The translations under genes were made by a program, and so were the position numbers. Positions 34,635 to 43,551 of a stretch of 64,000 nucleotides of DNA are shown here, piece after piece. Below the pieces are notes generated by a model that was given only the letters and a program-made list of their open reading frames with translations, made no database searches and was not told where the DNA came from. The first letter of the stretch is position 1. Each line of letters begins with the position of its first letter. This DNA is from an uncultured Bacilli bacterium (lineage in GTDB: Bacteria > Bacillota_I > Bacilli_A > RF39 > UBA660), in the NCBI GenBank assembly GCA_934122395.1, contig CAKOWQ010000001.1, positions 372,001-436,000 on the forward strand, given 5' to 3'.

Positions 34635-36095
34635 TTAATTATTAACCCTATGTCTTACCATTGGGGTATCCATATCTATTGCTGCAAATTGGTATCCATT
34701 TGCTATTCCATAATCTATTATATCATTTAATGCTTCTACTGTCTTGTAATTATTTTGAAAGTCATGCATTAAGACAACATTGGTTTGATTGTGACTTAAG
34801 TGATTAACTACATTGTTATAAACATCTTCTTTGGTTTTAGCTCCTCCAGCATCACTACAATCGACATTCCAATCAAAATAATGATATCCTCTTGTTATAA
34901 CTTCAGCCGTTAATATTTTCATAATTCCAGTAGAATACTTTTTACTTATAGTATTAGATCCTCCACCAGGGAATCTAATTATTTTAGGATCTTCTCCTGT
35001 AATACTTTTTACTTTTTTATCTATTGCTTCTAAATCAGCAAAATAATTATCCACAGAACTATATACTTTTTCATATCTATGGGAATAAGAATGAAGTCCC
35101 ACTGTATGACCTTCAGTATATTCTCTTTTAATTAATTTATTTAAGCTATCATCATGATTTATTACGAAAAATGTAGCTTTAACATTTTTCTTTTTTAATA
35201 TATCTAATATTTCACTAGTTACATTACTAGGTCCATCATCAAATGTTAAATAAATCATACTATTTTTATATATTCCATTAGAGTTACTTATCTTATTACT
35301 TTTTACATAAATAGTTCTTGTTGTTTCTTCTTGATTACCGGCACTATCAGATACTTTATAAACTATTTTATAAGTTCCAACCTCTTTTGTATTTACGGCA
35401 CCTGTCACAATAACTTTGGAAGTTATATCATCATCACAATTATCGATAGCAGTATAGCCTGGATCTTCATACTTACCATCTTTATCTATATATATAACCT
35501 TATCCCCTTTCAGAGTGATTACTGGTTTTTCATCATCAACTCTTGTTAAGTTTCTTACTATCTTAGTAGTATTTCCACTAGAATCACTAACAGTATAAGT
35601 TATTTTGTTTTTTTCTTCTTTAATTGTTACCTTTGATGTTATATCGCCATCATAATTATCAGTTGCTTTAAAGCCCTGATCCCTATATTTTTTCTTAGGA
35701 CAAGCAGATACACTAGTTCCACCTTCTAAAATTATTTCTGGTTTAATATCATCTATTACTTCAACTATTCGTTTTTTAGTTACTTTAAAAGCACCTTTTT
35801 TTATTACATAGCTTATCTCATATTTTCCTATTTTAGATGAGTTTATTTTTCCTTTAACTTTAACATCACTAGAAACATCTTTACCTTGATAAGTTGCTTT
35901 TACACCACTATCTTTATATTCTTCCTTTAGCTTTATTCTAATTACTTTATCTCCTAATAGTTTGACATTAGGAACGAAAAATACATAACACATTGCTACT
36001 ATAGCAATTATTGATACTAAAGAAATAATTATAGCCAATAAATTCTTTTTATTTATCCTTCGCTTGATAGACATCTTCTTCATTATTCCTATCAT
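34635..36095 (-). CDS. Membrane-bound polysaccharide deacetylase with Ig-like domains
   Basis: 486 residues: basic N-terminus, membrane anchor (about 16-36), three DUF5011/HYR-like Ig modules (about 40-265), then a NodB deacetylase domain. All catalytic motifs are visible: TFDDGPS, HSYSH (metal His), RFPGGG, DWNVD and MHD. It probably removes N-acetyl groups from peptidoglycan or another wall glycan at the outer face. The start is not certain: the ATG at 36095 has only a weak AGAAAG site. It is transcribed before the cohesin-like surface protein. The Ig modules relate it to the two Ig-repeat proteins of this window. Confidence 0.87.
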   Translation of the reverse strand: MIGIMKKMSIKRRINKKNLLAIIISLVSIIAIVAMCYVFFVPNVKLLGDKVIRIKLKEEYKDSGVKATYQGKDVSSDVKVKGKINSSKIGKYEISYVIKKGAFKVTKKRIVEVIDDIKPEIILEGGTSVSACPKKKYRDQGFKATDNYDGDITSKVTIKEEKNKITYTVSDSSGNTTKIVRNLTRVDDEKPVITLKGDKVIYIDKDGKYEDPGYTAIDNCDDDITSKVIVTGAVNTKEVGTYKIVYKVSDSAGNQEETTRTIYVKSNKISNSNGIYKNSMIYLTFDDGPSNVTSEILDILKKKNVKATFFVINHDDSLNKLIKREYTEGHTVGLHSYSHRYEKVYSSVDNYFADLEAIDKKVKSITGEDPKIIRFPGGGSNTISKKYSTGIMKILTAEVITRGYHYFDWNVDCSDAGGAKTKEDVYNNVVNHLSHNQTNVVLMHDFQNNYKTVEALNDIIDYGIANGYQFAAIDMDTPMVRHRVNN

Positions 36096-36150
36096 CCATT
36101 TCTTTCTATTTTATATACCTATATTATAGAGCTTATGGTTGTAAAAGTCA

Positions 36151-36175
36151 AAAAAAGATAGTAAAAACTATCTTA
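36151..36175 (-). terminator. Terminator of sigK
   Basis: AAGATAGT/ACTATCTT stem with T7 tail, just after the stop. Confidence 0.82.
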
Positions 36176-36868
36176 TTACACTTTCTTATTCTTCATGAAT
36201 TCTCTTAATATTTTAGTAAGTGCTCTTTTTTCAATTCGTGATACATAGCTCCTTGATATTTTTAAATCCTTTGCTATTTCTTTTTGAGTTTGTTCATTAG
36301 CATTATTTAAGCCATATCTTCTTACTAAAATTTCTTTTTCTCTAGAGTTTAACACTTTTATATAGTCTTTAAGCAGTTCAATATTATCTTTCACTTGAAG
36401 TTCTTCAGCAAAATCTGGTTTAGGCATTTTTAAAACATCTAAAATTGTTATTTCATTTCCCTCTTTATCGAATCCAATCGACTCATTAATAGATATATTT
36501 TTATTATTTTTGTTATTGCTTCTAAAGTACATTAGTATTTCGTTTTCAATACATCTGGCACAGTAAGTCGTTATTCTAGTTCCATGTTTAATAGAATATG
36601 AATCTACTCCTTTAATCAATCCAATAGTACCAATACTTATTAAATCATCTTGATCAATATTTTTGTATTCAAACTTTTTAACTATGTGTGCTACTAATCT
36701 TAAATTATGTTCTATTAATTTGTTTCTTGCATCTTTATCTCCTAATTTAGCAAGTTCTATATACTTATCTTCTTCTTCTTTTGTTAATGGGTCTGGGAAA
36801 ATATTATTAGAATAGGACGCTGTAAAAAACATTAAACTTTTAATTAACTCTAACAAAGATAACCACAT
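36176..36868 (-). CDS. sigK: RNA polymerase sporulation sigma factor, pro-sigma-K
   Basis: Late mother-cell sigma factor. 230 residues: an N-terminal hydrophobic pro-sequence (MWLSLLELIKSLMFF), then PLTKEEEDKYIELAKLGD, region 2 RLVAHIVKKFEY ... LISIGTIGLIKGV, CARCIENEILMYFR, and region 4 ISRSYVSRIEKRAL. The pro-sequence is of the type cleaved by SpoIVFB, whose gene is also in this window. The gene is uninterrupted: no skin element. AGGAGG lies in the loop of a perfect 10-bp hairpin whose other arm covers the start codon. It follows murE directly, probably in one transcript. Confidence 0.93.
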   Translation of the reverse strand: MWLSLLELIKSLMFFTASYSNNIFPDPLTKEEEDKYIELAKLGDKDARNKLIEHNLRLVAHIVKKFEYKNIDQDDLISIGTIGLIKGVDSYSIKHGTRITTYCARCIENEILMYFRSNNKNNKNISINESIGFDKEGNEITILDVLKMPKPDFAEELQVKDNIELLKDYIKVLNSREKEILVRRYGLNNANEQTQKEIAKDLKISRSYVSRIEKRALTKILREFMKNKKV

Positions 36869-36894
36869 ATACTTCCTCCTATTTAAGTATATGT
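36865..36894 (-). promoter_or_regulatory. Perfect hairpin over the sigK translation start
   Basis: Arms ACATATACTT and AAGTATATGT (10 of 10 paired) flank a ten-base loop that holds AGGAGG; the start ATG lies in the right arm. It begins straight after the murE stop. Confidence 0.7.
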
Positions 36895-38313
36895 TTATAG
36901 TTTGTTTTTATTTTTAAAGTATTCTTCTACTACATCATAGTCACAGTACTTTATATATTTATCTCTAATAGCCATGTAGTTATCTCTTCCTTTTCCTGCT
37001 ATTAAGATAATGTCATCTTTTTTGGCATGATCTAGTGCAAAATTAATTGCTTCTTTTCTATCGATTATTACTTCATAACACCCTTTATTATCTTTAATCA
37101 TTTCATTAATTATTTCGTGAGGATTCTCATTTCTAGGGTCATCAGTAGTAAAAATTACTAAATCAGAATTAGAAAGTACTACATCACCCATCTTACTTCT
37201 TTTTTCTTTTTCTCTACCTCCAGCACTTCCTGTTATAGTAATGATTTTATTCTTCTTTATTTTGTTTAGATATTTTAGAATCGATAATAATCCATTAGGT
37301 GTATGGGCATAATCAAGTACTATTTTATACGGTTGATTAAAATTCAAAAATTCACATCTACCTTTGGGAACAGTAATGTTTTTTATTCGTGGCAAAATAT
37401 CTTCTATAGAAAAATCAAGGGACAATAAACACAATATTGCAGATGCTAAGTTATAAACGTTAAACTCACTAGTTAAAGGACTTTCTATTTCATAAATTCT
37501 ATCTTTGTATAAAAAGCTTATATTAGTAGAATTATCTTTTTCTATTATATTTTTAATACACAATGTAGCATTTTTATTTTTGCCATAAGTAAGCTTATTT
37601 TTAGCAATACTTGCAAACTCTTTATAGTATTTATCATCCATATTTAAAACAGCAACACCATCATGTTTTAATTGTTTAAAAAGTTGCTTTTTACTATTAA
37701 TATAATTTTCTATAGTCTTGTGTACATTTAAATGATCTTCTGTAATATTAGTAAGAATCCCTACATCAAAAATAAAAGATGTTAATCTTTTCCTATAAAA
37801 ACTTTCGCTTGACGTTTCCATAGCAACGTATTTTAAATTTTCTAAAGTAAAACGATTTAAATATTTATATATTAAATGGCATTCTGGTGTAGTATTTGAA
37901 GTTTTTTCATTAAATGATTTACCTACTACTCCATTAGTACCAATATAACCACATAAATCATCACCTAATAGGTCTTTAATTATAGTAGCAGTTGTAGTTT
38001 TTCCGTCAGTTCCAGTAATACCGATTAGTTTAAGCTTGGTATCTGGATAATCGTAGAATTTTCTAGATAAAGTTGGTAATTCTTTATTAGGATCAGAGAC
38101 TTTTATAAAAGGCACTTTATAATTGTTTCCTTTTTTTACTATTAAAAAAGATGCACCATTAGAAATTGCTTCATCAATAAAATCATGACGATCGCAATTA
38201 ATTCCTTTAGTACATACAAACAAATCTCCAGGAGTAATCTCTTTTGAATTTATCTTAATATCTTTTATCAAAGTATCATATTTACAATCATAAAGTTCAT
38301 TAATTCTTTTCAT
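36895..38313 (-). CDS. murE: UDP-MurNAc-L-Ala-D-Glu--diaminopimelate ligase
   Basis: Adds the third residue of the stem peptide. 472 residues: N-terminal GDLFVCTKGINCDRHDF, GITGTDGKTTTATII (ATP), ETSSESFYRKRL, LTNITEDHLNVH, DYAHTPNGL, and the specificity motif DDPRNENPHEI. The Arg in that motif binds the side-chain carboxylate of meso-diaminopimelate; Lys-adding enzymes differ there, so the wall is predicted to be DAP type. GGTGGTGA lies before the ATG. It lies directly upstream of sigK. Confidence 0.94.
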   Translation of the reverse strand: MKRINELYDCKYDTLIKDIKINSKEITPGDLFVCTKGINCDRHDFIDEAISNGASFLIVKKGNNYKVPFIKVSDPNKELPTLSRKFYDYPDTKLKLIGITGTDGKTTTATIIKDLLGDDLCGYIGTNGVVGKSFNEKTSNTTPECHLIYKYLNRFTLENLKYVAMETSSESFYRKRLTSFIFDVGILTNITEDHLNVHKTIENYINSKKQLFKQLKHDGVAVLNMDDKYYKEFASIAKNKLTYGKNKNATLCIKNIIEKDNSTNISFLYKDRIYEIESPLTSEFNVYNLASAILCLLSLDFSIEDILPRIKNITVPKGRCEFLNFNQPYKIVLDYAHTPNGLLSILKYLNKIKKNKIITITGSAGGREKEKRSKMGDVVLSNSDLVIFTTDDPRNENPHEIINEMIKDNKGCYEVIIDRKEAINFALDHAKKDDIILIAGKGRDNYMAIRDKYIKYCDYDVVEEYFKNKNKL

Positions 38314-38362
38314 TATATCACCACTATATTATAAGTAATTAATTTATAGAGGTGATTTAAAT

Positions 38363-38395
38363 AAAAAAACAAGTGATGATTCAACCACTTGTTTA
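38363..38395 (-). terminator. Terminator of the truncated paralogue
   Basis: Nine-base stem AAACAAGTG/CACTTGTTT followed by T7. Confidence 0.82.
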
Positions 38396-38400
38396 TAATA

Positions 38401-39117
38401 TTAATTGGTTTTAATAAAATATGGTTTTTTCACTGTTCCGTCACCACTTGTGATTTCTACTGTAGATTTCAAATTGATGAATGGACGCATGTCAAACTGA
38501 AAACTCAGGTCTTCGTAGTATATGCCACCATCTTCGGACACACCCCATATGGCGGCAGCAGAGTCAAAGAAGGCTGGTGACATTGTCAAAAAAGTATTTT
38601 GCGCATAAAGATAATAATTGCTGTTTTCTTCGAAAAATGTACCACCTGCATATGCTACTTCATCTGCTGTTATTAACCCTATTGGATATGTTAGTGCTTT
38701 ATTTCCTTTTGTAGAGCTTGATGTTGTATATAAATCATTGCTTTGTGGGCACTTAAATTGAGGCTTTGCCTCACTAATACCAACATCCGGATCTAATCTT
38801 GATTCTGCCCCATAGTATGTAGCGTTAGTTCCATAACCTAAAGCAGTATCTCCACTAGCCCATGTATCAGCACTAGGTGCTACACTTCTATCTCCACAAA
38901 ATCCCGCATCTTCTATTAAAGAAGAATAATTTGTTAGATTATTTTGATACCATGTATCCACTATTTTTTTAATTGTACTTGAATTTGTATTCTTGTGAGT
39001 TTCTGCATATATCGAAGAGCCAGCTGTTCCATTAATTGTTAATTGTGTTGCAAAGGCGGCATATCCCACTGTCATTATACATATTAATGTACACATCGTT
39101 ATTATTATTATCTGCAA
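38401..39117 (-). pseudogene. Truncated paralogue of the poly-G-promoter surface protein
   Basis: The open frame of 238 codons joins the signal region (TMCTLICIMTVGYAAFATQLTINGTA) directly to the C-terminal domain (NSSTIKKIVDTWYQNNL, GFCGDRS, LTYPIGLIT, FLTMSP). The beta-sandwich domain and the start of the C-terminal domain, about 260 residues, are missing. The 5' end is also lost: the frame opens with TTG three bases from the -10 box, and the ribosome-binding site and MEEKYTKTKK start of the parent gene are gone. It therefore looks untranslated, unless leaderless use of a later ATG occurs. Promoter, signal and terminator remain as a recognisable cassette. Confidence 0.7.
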
Positions 39118-39119
39118 TT

Positions 39120-39149
39120 ATTATCCCCCTCCCCCTAGGTATTTGGCAA
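39120..39149 (-). promoter_or_regulatory. Promoter of the truncated paralogue with an interrupted G tract
   Basis: TTGCCA (39144-39149), 18-base spacer AATACCTA plus GGGGGAGGGG, then GATAAT (39120-39125). Same frame as the promoter at 18666, but the G run is broken by an A, which should stop slippage. Confidence 0.7.
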
Positions 39150-39191
39150 GATTTTTATTAACTAACTCTACTATTATTTACATCATTTAAT

Positions 39192-39208
39192 ATGGTAAAT
39201 TTTGCCAC
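39192..39208. promoter_or_regulatory. Imperfect copy of the upstream palindrome
   Basis: ATGGTAAATTTTGCCAC, differing at two positions from the perfect palindrome at 18764-18780. It lies 43 bases from the -35 box here, against 69 at the other locus. Confidence 0.4.
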
Positions 39209-39238
39209 AAAAAAGGCAGTTACTTAAAACTGCCTTTA
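39207..39238 (-). terminator. Terminator of the plsC-linked membrane protein gene
   Basis: Ten-base stem AAAGGCAGTT/AACTGCCTTT with T-rich tail. Confidence 0.85.
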
Positions 39239-40093
39239 ATTAATATTTTCTTTATTAAAATATATTTTCATAACTTTATAGTATATCGCTTCAATGATTC
39301 CTATTACTAAAACGATTATTCCATATTTCATAAAGATTGGTGATATATTATTACTAATAAAATTAGTTAATCCTTCAGGATAATTTGTAATAGTTATCAT
39401 ATTACCAATAGCATAACCAAATGCTGTAACTAATCCTCCTGATATTATTGTTGGTATTCCTATCCATATAGCAAACTTATAGATTGACCAGTTTAATACT
39501 ATTATCAATGCTGTAATTACAAGAATTGTTACTAATACAAGTATTCTTATTTTATCACTAAAAATAGTTCTTACTATTTTAATATTATTTAATGTTTCAC
39601 TGCTTAAATTATCTTCTAAAGATGCATTTTCAATAAACTCTTTTGATACCTTATCAACTTCAGACAAAATACTTTCTTTTTGTTCCTTACTTAAAGTATA
39701 TCCCATTTCGTTAGCAGCTCTATCTAAATTTTGTCTTGCTATTTCTACAATTTCAGAACTCGTTACTTTTTTTACTTCAGTGTTGTAGAAAACGTTTTCC
39801 ACTAAACTCCCTGTATATTCTCCTATCAGTTCTTTAAATTCAACAGAATTTACTATACCATCAATTATTCCACTATCAATATTATTGTCATTTGCTATCG
39901 AATAAAATGCATTAGAAAATCCACTATCTAATACCTCATTTATATTTGAATATTTGACTAGTTCTTTTACATTATCTTTAGTAACTACTTTAACACTTAT
40001 AGTTAGTACTAAATATGTACATATTCCTAAAAGTAACACAATAGATAATAATGTGCTTAATATTTTTGCCAATACCTTTAATAGCATCTTCAT
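39236..40093 (-). CDS. Membrane protein of unknown function
   Basis: 285 residues: one N-terminal membrane helix (about 7-35), a long soluble helical segment (40-180) rich in Glu, Asn and Lys and probably extracytoplasmic, and three C-terminal helices (about 183-275). No catalytic motif. The layout resembles uncharacterised membrane proteins common in Clostridia and Bacilli. Its start overlaps the plsC stop (TAATG), so it is coupled to a phospholipid acyltransferase. Confidence 0.6.
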   Translation of the reverse strand: MKMLLKVLAKILSTLLSIVLLLGICTYLVLTISVKVVTKDNVKELVKYSNINEVLDSGFSNAFYSIANDNNIDSGIIDGIVNSVEFKELIGEYTGSLVENVFYNTEVKKVTSSEIVEIARQNLDRAANEMGYTLSKEQKESILSEVDKVSKEFIENASLEDNLSSETLNNIKIVRTIFSDKIRILVLVTILVITALIIVLNWSIYKFAIWIGIPTIISGGLVTAFGYAIGNMITITNYPEGLTNFISNNISPIFMKYGIIVLVIGIIEAIYYKVMKIYFNKENIN

Positions 40094-40689
40094 TATTTAT
40101 CACTCCTATTTTTTACAATCAATTTTTTTACTTTGTCCATTAATTCTTCATTAGCTTCAGTTAAATCATCTGTTTTTATCTTATAAGGTTTACCAAAACA
40201 TATAGTTATACTGTTCTTTTTAAATATTTTATATTTTCCAGTAATTGAGAATGGTACTATTGTACTATTAGTTCTAGAAGCCATAGCAACAGCCCCATAT
40301 TTAAAAGGCATAATTATCTCATTTGTTTTATTAAATGTGCCTTCTGGAAATATTCCGATCAATTCACCATTGTTTAACTCTTCTATTGCTTTTTCTAATG
40401 CATCATGATCTTTTTGTCTTCTATTTACTGGAATACATGCCATCGCTTTAAAAAAGTATTTACCCATTCCTTTAAACAACTCATCTTTAGCTAAAAAATG
40501 AATTGTTCTTTTAGTACTACAAAATAATAATGGAATATCAAAATTATTAGTATGATTACCACAAATTACTACAGCACCAGTTTTAGGAATATTTTCTTTT
40601 CCTATAATAGTTGGTCTATAAAATATTAAAAATAAATATTTCACAATTGGTCTTAATATTCGATATAAAATATTGTGTTCTTTTTTCAT
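40093..40689 (-). CDS. plsC: 1-acyl-sn-glycerol-3-phosphate acyltransferase
   Basis: Makes phosphatidic acid at the membrane. 198 residues with the acyltransferase motifs in order: CGNHTNNFD (HX4D, catalytic), the K/R-rich middle, GIFPEGTFNKT, and VPFSITGKYK. An N-terminal hydrophobic stretch anchors it. AGGAGATG lies upstream of the ATG. First gene of a two-gene operon with the membrane protein at 39236. Confidence 0.92.
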   Translation of the reverse strand: MKKEHNILYRILRPIVKYLFLIFYRPTIIGKENIPKTGAVVICGNHTNNFDIPLLFCSTKRTIHFLAKDELFKGMGKYFFKAMACIPVNRRQKDHDALEKAIEELNNGELIGIFPEGTFNKTNEIIMPFKYGAVAMASRTNSTIVPFSITGKYKIFKKNSITICFGKPYKIKTDDLTEANEELMDKVKKLIVKNRSDK

Positions 40690-40733
40690 AAGACATCTCC
40701 TAATTCTTATAATTATAATAACATCTATGTGTT

Positions 40734-40758
40734 AAAAAAAAAAGACCTTACGGTCTTA
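40734..40758 (-). terminator. Terminator of the second Ig-repeat gene
   Basis: AAGACC/GGTCTT stem with a GTAA loop and a ten-T tail. Confidence 0.85.
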
Positions 40759-42711
40759 ATTCCAATTATAACTATAATTTACAACTGTATTATTTCCTTT
40801 AAGGTCTGTTATTGTAACTTGTTCATTAATATCTGTAGTTGGTGCATTTGTTGGAACATCAATTATTTTACTTATTGATTTTTTATCACTTGATAATACC
40901 CAACCAGATACATCAGTAATTTCTTCATCAGCAGTTACAGTAATTTCAACTTTTGTTTTATTTCCTAACTCATCAGTTTCGTATGTAACGTTTACTAACG
41001 CATTAGGAGCTGTTCTATCTATTGAATCAATAATAATTGTTGCTGCATAATGTTTATTTTCAGTTAAGAATTCAACTAATTCGTATTCTACATTATCAGT
41101 ATAAACTTTATAGTATACATATTGTCCATTGCCAGACTTATTAGCATCCAATTGCCATCCTTCTGGAATGTTTGTTACTTCTTCTTCTGTTTTAACAAAT
41201 GCTGTTACATCTTGTGTCGTTGGATCTTCACTATATTCTACAAACAAACTATTTAATTCAATATTAATTTTTATATTAATTACTCCAGTGTTATTATCAC
41301 TGTCAGTATAATTTACATTATATTCTCCAGCTGTATCATATACTTTTTCATATTTGTATATTCCATCTTCTAAAGATTCAGTCCATCCTTCCTCACTAAT
41401 TGTTAATTGTTTTAATGAGGTAATTGTTGCTTTCACTTTGTTTGCTACTAGGTTTTCTAGTGTTAGACTTGGATTATAAGTAACTTTATTTCCAATATAA
41501 TCTAAATCTATTGTTACATTACTTTTATTACCTGCAAGGTCTGATACTTGTAATTCTTCATAAGTATTGCTTGTATATTCTCTAGTTAGAGTTAATCCAT
41601 CTTCTGATAATGTCCATCCTTGTAGTTCTTGTAATTTTTCATTAGAAGTAATAGTAACTGTTACTTTTTCAACTAATTCTGTTCCATCAGAAGAATATTC
41701 TACATTTATTATTGGTGCTGTTCTATCGATTGTGAAAGTAACTATTGTTTTATTACATGCTTTATCGGTTGCAGTAATAACATAAATTCCTTCTTCTGAT
41801 AAAACTGTTTCATCATTAACGAAACTTATTTCTTCACCATTTAGTGTTACAACTATTGTATCTAAGTTAACATCTTCGATTAGAACTGTATCACCATCTT
41901 GGTAATATTCCCCATCTCTTGGTCCAAATATTCTTGGTGTTGTTTTATCAATTGTAAATGTTACTTGAATAGCTTTGCCTTCTTCAGTATCCTCTGTAAC
42001 TATTAATGTATATGTTCCTTCTTCTGTAATAGTTTCTCCATTATATTCTTGTCCATTTAATAGCATTAAATATGGTCCTGCTTCAACTATTTCTGGTGTT
42101 ACATCTATATTAAAGTATTGTCCATCAATAATATTATTAATTACTGGTTCTTTAGTATCTACTATTTTAATTTTAACTTCTTTAACCTCAACTCTACCAT
42201 CACTGAATGTGAATGTATAAGTAATAGTAAACTCTCCTAAAGTTTCAGTAGAAAATTCTTCTACTTCAGCGATTTCATTTCTATACTCAAATACAATTTT
42301 TCTTGTTGCTGTTATTTTATTACCATTATCGTCTGTAGTTGCATCTGGTAAATTAAATTCGCTACCTAATTCTACTTCACTAGGTAAATTTTTTAAATCA
42401 GCCCAAATATCTATTTCTTCTTTTACTGGTGTTACACTAGGTGTTGTAGTCTGATTATTGGAAGGTGTTGTAGGTTGTTCTTCAGCTGGTTTTTCTTCAG
42501 TTGGTTTTTTGATAGGTTCTTCTATCTTGTCACCATTATCTTCCTTTTTGGTTTCTAAGCTTCTAATATATGCAAATCCACCAATTAGAAGTGCTAATAT
42601 TAGTGCTACTATAATAAGCTTTTTATTATCGTTTGAATCTTCATAGTCGCTACTTTTAATCATATCTTCTTCTTTTATGATTTTTGTTTTCTTATCTTTC
42701 TGTTTATCCAT
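40756..42711 (-). CDS. Membrane-tethered surface protein with Ig-like repeats
   Basis: 651 residues: acidic/basic cytoplasmic N-terminus, membrane helix (about 32-48), Pro/Thr/Glu-rich linker (55-105), then six or so Ig-like modules with the pattern TYTLIVTED or GIYVITATDKACNKTIVTF.IDRTAP. The WTLSEDGLTL module is a clear relative of the 78-residue repeat in the large protein at 8214-12425, down to a shared stretch of about 25 bases near 41610. No sorting signal; anchored by the N-terminus. AGGGGGAAA precedes the ATG. Confidence 0.77.
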   Translation of the reverse strand: MDKQKDKKTKIIKEEDMIKSSDYEDSNDNKKLIIVALILALLIGGFAYIRSLETKKEDNGDKIEEPIKKPTEEKPAEEQPTTPSNNQTTTPSVTPVKEEIDIWADLKNLPSEVELGSEFNLPDATTDDNGNKITATRKIVFEYRNEIAEVEEFSTETLGEFTITYTFTFSDGRVEVKEVKIKIVDTKEPVINNIIDGQYFNIDVTPEIVEAGPYLMLLNGQEYNGETITEEGTYTLIVTEDTEEGKAIQVTFTIDKTTPRIFGPRDGEYYQDGDTVLIEDVNLDTIVVTLNGEEISFVNDETVLSEEGIYVITATDKACNKTIVTFTIDRTAPIINVEYSSDGTELVEKVTVTITSNEKLQELQGWTLSEDGLTLTREYTSNTYEELQVSDLAGNKSNVTIDLDYIGNKVTYNPSLTLENLVANKVKATITSLKQLTISEEGWTESLEDGIYKYEKVYDTAGEYNVNYTDSDNNTGVINIKINIELNSLFVEYSEDPTTQDVTAFVKTEEEVTNIPEGWQLDANKSGNGQYVYYKVYTDNVEYELVEFLTENKHYAATIIIDSIDRTAPNALVNVTYETDELGNKTKVEITVTADEEITDVSGWVLSSDKKSISKIIDVPTNAPTTDINEQVTITDLKGNNTVVNYSYNWN

Positions 42712-42809
42712 AGTATTTCCCCCTCTACTATATATACTGTAATTTCATTCTAGCAAAGCATTTTGTATTAAGTCAATATGCTTTACACAAACTTTACGAA
42801 AAATAGTAG

Positions 42810-43532
42810 TTAATGTCGAAAATACTTTGATAAAGCTTCTTTTTCACTTATCGTTTTATTGTTTCTCGAAATTACATGTTTGTAATCTCTTGACATATTG
42901 TTAATAGCCTTAATAACCTTTATTTTAGGGAATTTATAGTCATTCATATATCGCTCTAGTAAAAACTTATTATAGTAATATCTTTCTTTTTTCAACTCTT
43001 CTGTCAATTTACAAATAACTAGTAATACTACTAAGATAATACTTAGAGAAATAGATATGTTTTTCTTAAGCAATAATAAAATAATAACAATTATTACTAA
43101 ATAGGATGAATACAAAGTAAGCTTCAAACTCTTTCTAAAAGACATAAAATAATTTAATGCAATGTTAATTAATTTACCACCATCTAGTGGATATATTGGT
43201 AATAAATTAAAAAAAAGAACTGAATAGTGATAATTACTAAAAAGTAATATTTCTTTGGTAGATAAAAAATTAATCATAATATAAAAAAAGATAATTTGAA
43301 CAACTGGACCTGTTAACATTATCAAAAGTTCTTCTTTTTTAGGTTTATTTAAATCATCATTAAACTTAGTAAAGCCTCCATATGGATAGAAATAAATTTT
43401 ATCAACATTCCATTTATAATATTTAGCCATTAAAAAATGCCCTAATTCATGAATTAAAATAATACTTGAAAAATATATTACGTTTTTAAATAATCCCGAA
43501 AGAAATCCTATAAAAATAAAACTCCAACACAA
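42810..43532 (-). CDS. spoIVFB: SpoIVFB-type intramembrane metalloprotease
   Basis: Cleaves pro-sigma-K in the mother cell. 240 residues from TTG: LIHELGHFLMAKYY with the HExxH zinc motif, YPYGGF, LTGPVVQ, NLLPIYPLDGGK with the third ligand Asp, and a C-terminal domain after RFLLERY-like FLLERYMNDY, all as in SpoIVFB. The TTG at 43532 has no ribosome-binding site, and in-frame sequence upstream reads KIIYIHPLCWSF, matching the KIHVHPFLW start of the B. subtilis protein. Only ATA/ATT codons are available there, back to a stop at 43572. The true 5' end is therefore probably 10-40 bases upstream, overlapping spoIVFA. Confidence 0.9.
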   Translation of the reverse strand: MCWSFIFIGFLSGLFKNVIYFSSIILIHELGHFLMAKYYKWNVDKIYFYPYGGFTKFNDDLNKPKKEELLIMLTGPVVQIIFFYIMINFLSTKEILLFSNYHYSVLFFNLLPIYPLDGGKLINIALNYFMSFRKSLKLTLYSSYLVIIVIILLLLKKNISISLSIILVVLLVICKLTEELKKERYYYNKFLLERYMNDYKFPKIKVIKAINNMSRDYKHVISRNNKTISEKEALSKYFRH

Positions 43533-43551
43533 TGGATGTATATAAATTATT

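Noticed and set aside
36176..36868. skin element interrupting sigK
   Set aside because: The gene is continuous from pro-sequence to region 4; no recombinase or break is present.
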